A stretch of 64,000 nucleotides of DNA, from the NCBI RefSeq assembly GCF_037975245.1, contig NC_092571.1, forward strand, positions 8,842,501 through 8,906,500, read 5' to 3'. Each line of letters starts with the position of its first letter. The stretch's first letter is position 1. Shown here in pieces: positions 1 to 11,137 of the stretch. This DNA comes from Apostichopus japonicus. Its lineage: Eukaryota; Echinodermata; Holothuroidea; Aspidochirotida; Stichopodidae. A program made the position numbers and the translations under genes. The notes below the pieces were generated by a model. The model saw only the letters and a program-made list of their open reading frames with translations. It was not told the origin of the DNA and did not search any database.

Positions 1-900
1 ACTTCAACGATAAATTGAACAACCTTGTTGTGGTCTTCCTCGACAACCTATTTGTTGTTGTGTCCACTGCCAACCTTTGTGGTCCTCGGCATCACCACAA
101 CCTTTGTTGTTGTTGTTGTTTGTATCCACCACCAACTTCGGTTGTCATAGTCCACTTCATGTAACACCTATTAACAAGAAAAAAACGAAAGCTCAAATTG
201 GATTGGGCATTAAACAACATTACATAGAACATACATTAAACAAAAAACAAACAAAAATACACTAAAGGAACAACAAAAAAACATATCAAACAAACAAAGA
301 AGAAACATAACATAGAACAAAGAAACTAAAAGCAAACATGATAAAAACTTCAATAATATATTGAACAAACATGGAACAAACACAACCTTGTTGTGGTCCT
401 CCTCGACAACGTCTTTGTCCACCACCAACTTTTGTTGTTGTTGTTGTTGTATCCAACTTCGTCTTAGACCTATTAACAAGAAAAAAAAAAGCTTAATGGA
501 TTGGGCATAAAACAACATTACATAGAACAAACAAACAACAAACAAACATTAAACAAACCTTGTTGTGGTCCTCCTCGACAACCTCTTTGTTGTTGTGACC
601 ACTGCCAACCTTCTGTCTTCCTCCGCATCACCACAACCTTTGATGTTGTTGTTGTTTTTGTTGATGTGTCCACCACCTCACTTTGTTGTTGTTGTGTCCA
701 CCACCAACTTTTGTTGTTGTTGTTTTTGTGTTCACTGCTGACCTTTGTTGTCCTTGTCCTCTTTCATCACCATCACCACCACCAACATTGTTGTTGTAGT
801 CATCTTTGTCTTATTCCTATTAACAAAAAAAAGAAAGCTTGATTGGATTTAACATATTAAACTACACAAGACAGAACAAACAAACATACATCAAACAAAC
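1..900. repeat. GTT/CAA-rich tandem array, unit about 300-350 bp
   Basis: Three diverged copies of one unit are visible. The landmark CCTATTAACAAGAAAAA recurs at 167, 469 and 816 (spacing 302 and 347). Each copy also carries a CCTTGTTGTGGTC block followed by runs of GTT, then a CAA-rich AACAAACAAAC stretch. The short open frames here are low-complexity Cys/Phe/Val or Asn/Lys/Gln translations of the repeat and are not genes. The array runs off the left edge of the window. Confidence 0.8.
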
Positions 901-1218
901 AACGTACAAAAATACAAGCAATGCTGGTGGTAAAAGACTGGCTGGTGTGGTTGTTGGTTTGTTTGGTGGTTGTAACATGGTAGAATGCCAAGACAGTTGC
1001 AGTGGATGCTGGCTAGGGAAAGACTGCAATAGAAAAACACAGAAAAGAGTAATCAAACTGTCTTTTCAAATGACAACAATATCTAATTTAAAATTTTCTA
1101 GAAAACAAAGCATATACAACATCCAAATCATTTGTTAATGTTGGAAGATGTTTAATAAATTTATTATAGAAACAATCTAAATGATAATACATAAAAGAAC
1201 AAGGCAGGTGAGTTGGTT

Positions 1219-1252
1219 CAGGGAGTTGTTATGGAACCATAACAACTCCCTG
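1219..1252. repeat. 34-bp perfect palindrome flanked by GTTGGTT direct repeats
   Basis: Arms CAGGGAGTTGTTATGG (1219-1234) and its exact reverse complement (1237-1252) are separated by AA. The direct repeat GTTGGTT abuts it on both sides (1212-1218 and 1253-1259), as a target-site duplication would. The CAGGG start is hAT-like. Single or damaged arms recur near 18561, 32756 and 43596. Inferred to be a transposon reduced to its two terminal repeats. The GTT-rich neighbourhood makes a chance 7-bp repeat more likely than usual. Confidence 0.65.
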
Positions 1253-1259
1253 GTTGGTT

Positions 1260-2280
1260 TGTTGTTGGTGGCTGCAGGATTCTTTTTTGGATGTTAGTTG
1301 CTGGAGAAAACCTGCAAATTTTGCAAAACGTATCAAGTACTAGAAAGTTTGATGAAATGTCATATCAAATGATGTAATAGTATAAAATATAAAACAATAA
1401 GAGAGATATCTGAATGACTCAAGGTATTCATTGTCACGAAACGTACATTCTAGTACATTAACATCATATGATTGTTGTAAAGGTACAGCAATTTAGAAAA
1501 GGATTTTGGCATATTTCTCATAAACTTAGCTATAAAGGTGTGCAAAGCACTATCCAACTGACATTGCTTGAGATCAGCTCTACATTACCCGCACTATCTG
1601 AATTGTTGCATCTGCCAAAGTATCCCCAACAAGATGGCTCATGAATATTAAGAATAAGAGATACGTTTGCATTTGCTTGTTTTTAAAAGTGTTGTAGTCT
1701 AGCTGGGTACATCTCATCCCAGCCAGAGAAATGGCATCTACCTTAGGACTAACTTAGGAACCATTCAAGTTAGGGACTAGCCCATGTACAGTTGCCTTTT
1801 AGCGCTAATACTACTAGTACTTCTTGAGCTAGTAGTAGTAGTGTGTTATGAGTATAGGCTAGCAACACCTTTCTTAGGCAAGCCAAGACCTAGGCCAAGT
1901 TGACATGAAAAAAATCTCTCACAATAATAAAGTTGGTGTGATTACTATCAGAAATGTTTAAAAGGATAATTTCTAACCAATATGGGGATTTTTCAAGCCA
2001 CATCAGAGCAAAGTTATGGTTTAATCAAGTGTAGAAAAACCATATCCCAGCGTTTGTGAAAGGCATGCGTTACAAACTGTTTCACCTCCAAAGTGTCCCG
2101 GATGTTAAAAAGCCTCCCTGATTTTGTTCGTAGTATGCATAGCTATAATAAAACTGTCCACTTAAAAAAGTCGTTAAGAACACACTTGGTCCCCTAATAA
2201 AATTCTTAATATAATTAAGTCTAGGAGAAAACAAAGAATTAGAATTTTGGAAAAGTTAAAGCGATCCTCAACCCTATTAA
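1260..2280. other. No gene recognised
   Basis: AT-rich DNA with no coding region longer than random, no recognised repeat and no RNA gene. Many stops occur in all frames. Confidence 0.5.
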
Positions 2281-2289
2281 AACGCCAAC

Positions 2290-3270
2290 TAAGGTACGAG
2301 AACTAATTACTAATAGATAATTAAAGGTCTAGATGACAGAACTCACCTTTTCGCATCCACCTTCAAAAATATTTTTACAATCCCCTGCGATGCAATTTTC
2401 AATACCCTTTTCAAACAAGAAATTGATAAATTTGTCCATACGAACGCTTTTCATCTTAACGGTACCCTAAATGACCAATTTCCTCTCACTAAGCCCATCA
2501 ACTGTAACGAGTGGAAACTAGCATTTAACTTGTCAAAAACTACATCTTCCTCTGGCAAAAATGGTTTAATGTATATGCTAAAAAAACTGTCCCGACAATC
2601 TTATTAAACTTAGTGTACAGCTCTTAACGAAATTCTCAGAACTGGCTATTTCCCACAACCACCATGCTTATCCCCAAACCTAACAAAATTCTCACAAACC
2701 CTGAAAATTACAGGCCGAATAGTCTCCTCTCAGCTCTCGGAAGTCTTTGAAAAGGTTCTAGATAATATATTAAGAAGCCACATCGAGAGCCAAAATCATT
2801 TCAATCCATCTCAGGCTGGAGATTCAGAACCAGCAATTCAACAATAAATCCAAAAGCTCGACTAACTGAAGGAACGAAAATCGGCTCTAAACACAAATTC
2901 CACTCAGCGGCAGTCCTCCTTGACGCCGAAAAAGCCTTTGACAAAACATGCCATAATGGTCTCCGGTATAAACTCTTTCAAGTGCAACTTCCCAACTAAC
3001 ATTATCAGGCTCCTCTGTTGGTATTTAAACGATCGGTATATGCAAATTGTCTATAATACTAAGCATTCCAATCCTTTTATTCTGGAAGCCGGAACCCCCC
3101 AAGGTTTAATTCTGTACAAAGCTATCTTTTATACTCTTTATATATGAACGACTTCCAAACAATAGCATCTCCAGTTCAAAAGTTAGCCAATTTGCCGATG
3201 ACATTGCCATGTGGAACACCTGTAAAACCATGAACAAAGTCGTAAAATACCTTCAGAAATTCAATTTTGG
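2290..3270 (+). pseudogene. Non-LTR retrotransposon reverse transcriptase remnant
   Basis: Frame-shifted fragments read in order as a Jockey-superfamily-type reverse transcriptase. IPKPNK...PENYRP lies near 2670-2715, FEKVLDNILRSHIES near 2745-2795 and LDAEKAFDK near 2918-2945. The substrate-loop equivalent EAGTPQG is near 3086-3107 and FADDIAMW, the YADD-box equivalent, is at 3191-3214. Premature stops and frameshifts are frequent, so it is dead. The 3' part resumes at about 3770, which suggests that a roughly 500-bp insertion split the element. The clade is not resolved by eye. Confidence 0.8.
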
Positions 3271-3769
3271 TTTTAGAAGAATGGTGAAGTTGCTACATAG
3301 TTGGCTATATGCCAATATAATACTTGTTAACTACTGTACCGTACCGCGCGCTGGCACAGAACCAATGACATTGCTTCAGCCAATACGTGCTTATACATTT
3401 GCATAATCCCCGCCCATGTGTTCTAGTGCCAAACGTTGACACCGCCCATTCGTATGCTGTTCGCATGGTTATAACCTATATTATACAACACCTAATTATA
3501 TTCTGGCCATTTGATTGGTCAATTGCTCGTCTTTCAACTCATGAAATATTTGCACTATTGCACTCATAACCATTATGTGTATAATATGCACTCGCCGAAC
3601 TTGACAAAATTATACGCAGAGCCGTATGCGATACCACTTACAGGCCTATGATGATTACAGGAAAATATATATATAAGTTATTATTGTACATATGTTTTGG
3701 AAAATATAAATAGGTAATGCATAACCTTTACATAATTGAGTGGTTTCGGTCTAATATTGTCTTCTTCAA
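3271..3769. other. Insertion splitting the LINE; no gene recognised
   Basis: About 500 bp between the RT core and the C-terminus of the LINE. It encodes nothing recognisable. At 3371-3415 it contains, in order, CCAAT, ATTTGCAT (octamer) and CCCCGCCC (GC box), a promoter-like cluster. No clear terminal repeats were found. Confidence 0.4.
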
Positions 3770-4085
3770 TCTAAATTGGACTTTATATGGGATGAATCTA
3801 GCCACCCTCTCGATGATCAACTGCATGACAGTCAAATGACAAGAGGCATTGGTAGACTGAGTCTTCCGGGACTAAAAACCAACAGACACCGGGATTATTT
3901 TATTCCTCGTGCAATGAAGCTATTTAAAGATACTCTGTTAAGTTAATTTTTATTATCCTTTCTATCGTATTATGTACACCCACATTTTTACATAATAATT
4001 ATTTACATTTGATATCCGTTTTATTGTTTTGTAGTGAGAGTACACAAATTTCCTTTTTGGAGAAATAAAGTTTTACTTACTTAAT
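3770..4085 (+). pseudogene. LINE C-terminus and 3' UTR
   Basis: An open frame ends at a TAA at 3944-3946. It reads LDFIWDESSHPLDDQ and then TNRHRDYFIPRAMKLF, the usual C-terminal signature of this type of invertebrate non-LTR element. A short 3' UTR follows, with AATAAAG near 4065 and a TTACTTACTTAA end. It continues the RT remnant upstream in the same orientation, separated by the insertion at 3271-3769. Confidence 0.75.
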
Positions 4086-6166
4086 ATTGGTATTGGTAAC
4101 ATATACATATTACGGAATAGCTATTATATATGAGAAGTTATAACCAATATATTCGGTGTATAATTTTGTCACACACAGCGCCCGATACAATACACCTACA
4201 TGTAAAACGGTAGCTACCACAACCAGCACAAAATTGTCACAGAGTGTTAGCGCCAATGAAAATAGATTTCAGCCAATCACAGGCATTTCCTGGATAAACA
4301 ACATGTCTGCGTCCTTGTGTAAACTTATGCCGGCCCCAGTTTCAGGTAACATTCGCCCATTGAAAGCCCATGAGTAACACACCAAGTCACAAAAGAAATA
4401 GGACCCTAAGACTTGATAGAATTTCTTACTAGCAAAACGCTACACATCACCGGATAGCTGACAAGTTGGCCTTTCATGGCACCATCCATTTTCCGTATCA
4501 TGACCATGTAGTGCTTTTGCTATCCGAGACGGAAGTTTCGGTTTCTTGTAAACAAACCTCTTCACTCAACTCAATTTTCGTACACAGCCCCGGGAGGCCT
4601 AAAATCGTCTCAATTTTGACACCATATGTACTATCGTTCGTGCTCTCCAACATGCAAGCCACAAGAAACTAGATCATGATTGCTAATGTATAAAAAAGAT
4701 GTTCTCCTACTGCATTTTTGCAATTTTCCTGAAGGAGAACATCCGGGCAGATTAAAATAGACTCTAATAGGAGTTCAGTGCCACCTTCGGTGGTGTACAA
4801 GAAATTACGTTAGTATTAGTATAATAGTAATAGCCAAGGCCGATACCTTACACTTTATTATGTTGAACCAAAGTGAATCCTTCAGTTCCTATTTTTTAAT
4901 ATGAACGCAATGCATGTGCGCCGGGTGACTGTGCTGAGGAATACAAAGTAAAAGCGGTCGGATTTGCACAGAACAATGTCGGCCTAAGTTATATTGACTT
5001 CAAGTTCAAGGTAGACACTGAGATGTGAGAAGGCTAGGCCCTAACTTAAGAACAAATTAGGCAAAGGCCTAACACTTAATGTTAACGTTTACAGCTCGTT
5101 AGGCACCTGGACCTAATTATCTGAAAAGGAAACTCATGATGAGGGACTTGTTGAAGATTCGTGTGGATCTTTCAGGCAGGCCTGTAGGTCTAGGCTATAC
5201 ATGTTCTTCTCCAGCCCTGTTTGTTCAAAAAGAGGTCATTAATTGGTCCTATTCCCCCAGGATATTTCAGAAATATGGTAGATTTGAAGACAAACAATGG
5301 TCTGTTTGAGATGTTGAAATATAATGGTCTCCAACTGTAAACTCATGAACCTCAATAGGCCTACATGTTATAATATTCGTTGCAAATTTGTGGTTGGCCA
5401 TGAATAACATTGTCTGCAAAAAAAAAAACATTTTTACAGGTTGCACAAGATTATCCTTCCCCTAATGAAGTCTTCTCAAACTCTGTGGGCTGTAAATGTA
5501 TATTCCAAAAAGTGGAGATTTACTCTATATCCATGATTGATTTATCATATTCTGATGTTTCTCCATAGGTTCATTCCCTATGTGTGGTAATTGTATTGAG
5601 GGACGATTTGATTTTGGACTTTCAACTCCAAAATTGGACTTCATTTTTAAAATTGCAAGTGTTTAGTAACAGAACAAATTGATTTTCTTTCTTTTTGGAA
5701 ATTTGTTAGGCAATTATATAATCTGTTCTGGTGATGCAGAATTAGTTCAGCAGGTGGTTCAATTCCATCAACAGATATCATACAGCCAAACAGTTTCCAA
5801 GAAGGTCAAGAAGGCACCATAATGAGGCATTATAGGAGCTTTCAGTGGCAAAGCTCTTGTTGAACTTTCTCACATTGTCTACATAGGAATTTCTCTGTGA
5901 TAATCTCGCTTTTTAGTGTCCATCACTATACACAGCAATGGTAATGGTAGGGGTAATCTTAAAGTAATCATGACTTCATTATAGCCCATCCATTTGTGTT
6001 CCAATGAAAAACTCCAAATGAGTTGTTAGCTTGGCAGCTAACTACAACAACAAAAAATATTAAAAGGAAACATGTTTGGAAGGTGCCATCTCATACTTTG
6101 GAACTACTGGAACAGATAACTAATAAAGGAAAGAACAGTTTTAGCAAACTGGTTATCCACCATAAG
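4086..6166. other. No gene recognised
   Basis: AT-rich DNA. Frames are short and without similarity I recognise. Nothing structural stood out apart from a short poly(A) tract near 5420. Confidence 0.5.
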
Positions 6167-6264
6167 CATAGGCGTATGAGGCGGGGGGCAAACTGCCCCC
6201 CAAATTTCCAGAGGACAAGAAATTCGGGCACAAGTCCTGAAAAATTCGGGCAGCCTAAGAGGAG

Positions 6265-6295
<31 letters not shown>

Positions 6296-7793
6296 TTTTT
6301 TCTCCTCTTAGGCTGCCCGAATTTTCAGGACTTTTTTTTTATCCTCTTAGGCTGCCCGAATTTTTCAGGACTTTTGCCCGAATTTCTTGTCCTCAAGTAA
6401 TATATATATTATATATATATATATATATATATCTATATATAAATATGCAGTAGCTTGCCCGAATCTTTTTCAAATTTTTGCCCGACAATTCTATGTTTTT
6501 CTTTATTTAGCATCATGATGCCCGAATATTTCCGTGTAACACCACCGTAAGCGCAGTTCATCTGGGCTACCACGCTTTTTGCATGATCAATTATTTTCTA
6601 AGTAGTCAATTGTTTACCTGGCCCAAGGGTGGCGGAACCGGGGGGGGGAGGGCACGTGCCCCCCTCAGGTTTAAAATGTGCCTTTTTTCTACATAAAAAT
6701 TGAGGTGCCTCAAGTTAGCAAGAGGCCAGGGAACCATAATGAACACTCGGGAAGGGCCGTTTCCAGCCATCTGAGGGGTTTGTAAAACCAAAAATTTTCT
6801 AGTACGCTCTGCGCCAACCGATGGTGGTACTCCGCTCAGATAGTCGTGCATACAACTTTGCAAATCCTGGCTAAGCCCGTGACTTTTAATGAATTTCTGT
6901 GGGGCAAACTCAAAGCTATTTCGAATGGAAAAAATTTGTTAAGATATTAACAAGAAAAAAAACTCTAATTCGGAAGATTCCTACATTAGCAACTAGCATG
7001 ATTTCACCTCATTTTGTCTCAAAAGAAAAAATTGTTCTTGGTTTCCCAATTTGCGCATTGGATATTGCAGTGCTAGTATGCATATTTTCCTTTGGGGGGG
7101 GGGGGGGCATTGATGGAGTGATGTGTATACACAAATATGATAATGCAATAAGAGTACTAAATATAAGGCTGCATCAGTCCAATCGAATTTCTGCAAAGTG
7201 CCCTTTGATGTCGGTGCCCCCCCCCAGATTAAAAGTGCTTCCGCCGCCCTTGACCTGGAGATCCCCAACATGAGTGTTTATAAGAAACATTTTCTTTTTC
7301 ATGGATGGTGGGGGGGAGTGCAGGTTTATCATATTCTTTGTTATATTTTATACTTTATTGTGAGACAAATTGCAGTCTCACCCGACACAGCGACATTATC
7401 CAGCCTACGTGTCGTTGAACAATGTATGTTTTCCTGGAAGTAGCTGAGTACTGTGTTAAAATAATAAATAAGGTAACTAAATAGGAGCTTAAAAAATATA
7501 CTGTCCCATTTTTCCCCTTCAAAGTGATGTTACCATTTTTTCTTCTTCTAATTTACCAAATTTTTGGGGAAGTGTAAATTTCTAAAACGTGAGATTATAA
7601 AATAAAGAATGTTTATATGCAACTTGCAAGGCCTCAGAAGTGCCGTTTCCGGCAATCTGAGAGGCATTGTTTGCCAAAAATTTTCTTGTACGCTACGCGC
7701 CAACCGATGGTGGCGCTCCGCTTAGATAGTGTCACGGAACTTTCAGGCACAAAAAGTTCGGCCCCCCAAACTGAAATGTTCTGTACGCCTATG
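6167..7793. mobile_element. hAT-like non-autonomous element, CATAGGCGTA family, copy 1
   Basis: Begins CATAGGCGTATGAGGC and ends TACGCCTATG. It is flanked exactly by the 8-bp direct repeat ACCATAAG (6159-6166 and 7794-7801), the TSD length expected for hAT-type insertion. It is 1,627 bp long with no transposase frame. Inside are a GGGGGGCAAACTGCCCCCC hairpin, an (AT)n-centred inverted repeat (6234-6331), several poly-G/poly-C tracts, and two copies of the 100-bp core (6733-6843 and 7617-7733). A homologous copy with a different perfect TSD lies at 38595-40092. Confidence 0.9.
6234..6331. repeat. Inverted repeat around an AT microsatellite
   Basis: The arm GTCCTGAAAAATTCGGGCAG... (6234-6264) is matched by its reverse complement at 6301-6331, with A(n), (AT)n and T(n) between them. 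A further direct partial copy of the right arm follows at 6341-6393. Strong cruciform potential. The 38.6-kb copy retains only the right side. Confidence 0.85.
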
Positions 7794-8761
7794 ACCATAA
7801 GCCATGTGTATGGAAATGTCTCTAGTAAGTGGACCTGAAGTTTCCCACCGGATGCTCTGTAGGCCCATAAGTTTAAAATGAAATCTTTATTACACACATA
7901 GGCATACGTTTCTCATCAGACACAAAAAAGTTGTGCATATTGTTGAACTAAGCAAATATTACAGCATGTTGGTATGGCTTAGCTAACAATGGATGATGTC
8001 GAGCACATCTTGTACAGTAGAGCCAAAGTGTTCGTAAATACCATTAGATGACTGGAAATAAACCCATATCTTCCCTTGTAATCCTTTGTGCTTAACTTTA
8101 CAAGCTCACCACCCCAAATAAAGTTATCATGAACAATGTGCATCTTGTATAATGTCCTCCATAATTTCTCCCACTTATTATTTGCTATTCTGTGTTTCCC
8201 AGTTTTCAATTGAGGACATGCATTAGTCACTGAATCATGTTTATCATCTGTCCATATTTTGTCCATTTTCGGGCACTGTACCACCCCAGAAGTGTTTAAT
8301 GCTGAAACTGATAAATGGAAAGTGGTGGACACAGCATACATGAGCCTGTGGAGGAACATTACCTCAAAAAGTGCAGGTACTTTATGAATAATTTGATTCA
8401 TATTCACATACTGTATGGTATATGTTGTGCATAGTAAGTGAGTCTGTAATACTTCTGTAAATGGTGAGTATGATGTTGTCCAGTAAAAAGGAGACTTCAA
8501 CTTCAATTATCACTTGGTAATTTAATAGAAAATGACAATATGTGATAAGGGAGTGGGGTGGGAATTGGGTACAGCATAATAAACATATAAAATGGTATCC
8601 CTGTTCCTGTGGCTATGTAAAGGTCTCTTGGAATTTCCTTATATTCTTGCAAGGAAAAAGTTAATAGGTGAATTGTTTTGGCAATGCAGAGGCCCGGTAT
8701 AAAAAGTAGACATGCATTGAGAGGGTTTCAAGTAAATCACTAATGCCAGGTGGGTTTCCTC
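7794..8761. other. Mostly no recognised gene; one long minus-strand frame
   Basis: The only notable frame is minus 8506-7979 (175 codons), longer than most random frames here. It has no recognised motif, and its composition (Thr, Ser, Leu, Lys) does not point to a domain. I would not call it a gene without expression or homology evidence. Confidence 0.3.
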
Positions 8762-8990
8762 TTAAAGGTATGCTGTATTGGTCCCAAATATGCTAGATAT
8801 TCAAATATGGTCACCTTTGGTCAAAATTCTTAAACTGTTTTAGTTACAACCCTTGTTTTTCCTAACTGGGACAATCAGTTGTCTTGTGTGTTCCTTAACA
8901 ATTTCTGAGAACAATTTGGAGAGTACCAATCTCCAGGAATGTACTTTTTGAAAATTTTTAAGCCAAAAGTTTTACTAATCTCTGTGCCAA
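8762..8990 (+). repeat. Interspersed repeat B, plus-strand copy
   Basis: Starts TTAA then AGGTATGCTGTATTGG. It shares GATATTCAAATATGGT, ACCTTTGGTCAAA, ACTGGGAC and ACAATTTGGA in the same order with the reverse complement of 42015-42260. Likely a TTAA-type MITE; the right boundary is not defined. Confidence 0.6.
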
Positions 8991-10585
8991 AATACCCCCA
9001 AAAGTATGGACAAGTATTGTTATTCTATAGTAGCTGACACTGGGAACCACCACCTGTCAGTCAGCAGTTTTTAGTACTTAGGGTGGAGGTGGAGGGGGTA
9101 TCTGACTAAACCTGAGAGGTGTTGCCAATTAGAAGCATTAACACAGTATGTCTTCTGGGAAACAATGTTCTTGATAGGGTTACAAGCAAATCACAAAACA
9201 AAGATGAAATGCAAAAATAGAGACTTAATTTACACATGAAGGTAATATATCCATGGATTTCCTCTCCTGACCAACACAGTAAGTACAAGGCATCTCTCAG
9301 TATGTGAAATGATCGTGTTTATGTCATGATTTTAATTTGTTCCTTGCTAATTGACAACAAGCCATCCATCACAGCATCCTCATAGCATATAAGAGCATAA
9401 ACTTCTAGAAATAATTAAAATCCATTGAATTCAATACTTCATACTCATGATTTCATGGGTAATGTTTGGCAAAATTTGTGTAATACCCTGAAGCAGGAGT
9501 CACGAAAAAAGCCAAAACATGAGAAATGATCTCAGAGCATGTGAATGACTTGTGAATGTTCATATGGCTACCCTGATTAAAGTTCAGGAATATCCAGAAC
9601 CGTATGGCTGTTCAGGATGATAATCCGGATTACCTACGCGATAACCAAACTGGTTGTTTCAGTCGAATGGACCTAATACCCAATATTCCAGACAGCAACA
9701 TATTTGCCTGCTGGGTAAGCAATCAGAAGGATGCAGGGGGAAGGGAGAGGGGGCAGGTATGCCCTTATTGTAACTGATATCACCCACAGTGGTTTAATGG
9801 ATATTGTAACCATATAATTAACCTATCAATTTCATGAAACAAATTCTGTGGAAAGAAAAGACCAAGGTGAAAAGACGTTTGCAATTTATAACATCAAAGT
9901 CAAATAGATTTGTTGAAATCCAGGTCATATGCAATATTGTGATGACTGGTTTATTTATTAAGTTGGCTAATAAGCAACTGGTAGCATGTACAGTAGTGTC
10001 ATGGTATCACTTCCTTCAGTGGCTCCATGTGTAATTTGACTGATGAAGAATGCTGGCTGCTTGGTATCACAATCACTTGAAATGTAACCATATGCTTAAT
10101 ACATTGGAAAGAAATGTACATCTTAAACAGTATGAGCTAATGACCCCCCCCCCTTCCCAGAAAACAACCCTTCCTGAGTGACATATTTTGAGGATAGCTT
10201 TTTACAATTCAGGTTAGTTTTCTATTAGGATAGAGTACTGTAACTCTATAAAACAGTTTCAGTTATTTTCAATATGATCATTAGTTGACGTGAAATATAG
10301 CATGTTCATCATTGTGAAAAAGAGTGGTGAGATATTACCAAATGTTTCATTTAAGCATTTGCACTGTTTTGAGAACTTGATTAGTTTAGTATTCTATTTT
10401 TTCATGAGTAGCACCTTAAAGCCATATGATCATGGATTAACCATGAGGACATCCAGGAGAACTTTTAATATTATCCAATCTTGCTCCCATAGATATTATT
10501 TCACATAGGCCTACCCACAGCAAGAACACCAATGAAATTCTCAACCTTTAGCCTTTTGACTTACAGTAACTGTTCATATCACGGT
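8991..10585. other. No gene recognised
   Basis: Short frames only. A poly-C tract is at about 10144. No terminal repeats or domains were recognised. Confidence 0.5.
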
Positions 10586-11137
10586 CATAGGCGAAGGAGG
10601 CGGGGGGGGGGGGGGCTGCAGCCCCTCCCAACCAAAATTGTTGGTGAAAATTCGGGCAATATGCTGATATTTTTTCGGGCACCTACTGAAAGAAGAAAAA
10701 TTTGCAGTGTGTTTTTATTTCTTTGGTGAAAATTCGGGCAATATGCTGAGAATTTTTCGGGCACCTACTGAAAAAAGAAAAATCTGCCGTGTGTTTGTCA
10801 TTTTTTTTGGTGAAAATTCAGGCAATATGCTGAGAAATTTTCGGGCACCTAATGAAAGAAGAATAATTTGTAATGTGTTTTTCAATGGTTAAACTGATAT
10901 TATTGTTATCCTTTTTAATGTAACGACTTCCCCAATAATTGTAACCAATATGGAAGTGAAATAACACAGAAAATATAAGCAAAATTTTTGCATGTTGCAT
11001 GTGATGTAATAACCAATGAATGCCTATATGATATGAACATTAAGATGTTGAGCCTGCGGGGCGCGAAAAATTTTGCTTATATTTTACGGGCAAGTCGTTA
11101 CAGCCCCCCAATTCAAAATGAGGCACCTACGCCTATG
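10586..11137. mobile_element. Composite MITE with CATAGGCG / CGCCTATG termini
   Basis: Left end CATAGGCGAAGGAGGCGGGG, right end CCTACGCCTATG. Flanks ATCACGGT and ATCACCAT agree at 6 of 8 positions, compatible with an aged 8-bp TSD. The left part has a G-run and GGGGCTGCAGCCCC palindrome followed by three tandem units of about 83 bp. The right part is the long-hairpin sequence also seen at 19.0, 44.2 and 54.7 kb. It therefore joins two sequence types under one pair of ends. Confidence 0.75.
10643..10890. repeat. Three tandem copies of an ~83-bp unit
   Basis: GGTGAAAATTCGGGCAATAT starts at 10643, 10725 and 10809 (the last with one change). Each is followed by TTTTCGGGCACCTA and GAAAGAAGAA-type sequence. 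The same unit occurs reversed, about twice, at 56655-56795. Confidence 0.85.

Noticed and set aside
77-842. Cys/Phe/Val-rich small proteins at the left edge
   Set aside because: Translations of the GTT/CAA tandem array.
7979-8506. 175-codon minus-strand frame as a gene
   Set aside because: No recognised motif, no splice or promoter support; length alone is not enough in a 64-kb window.
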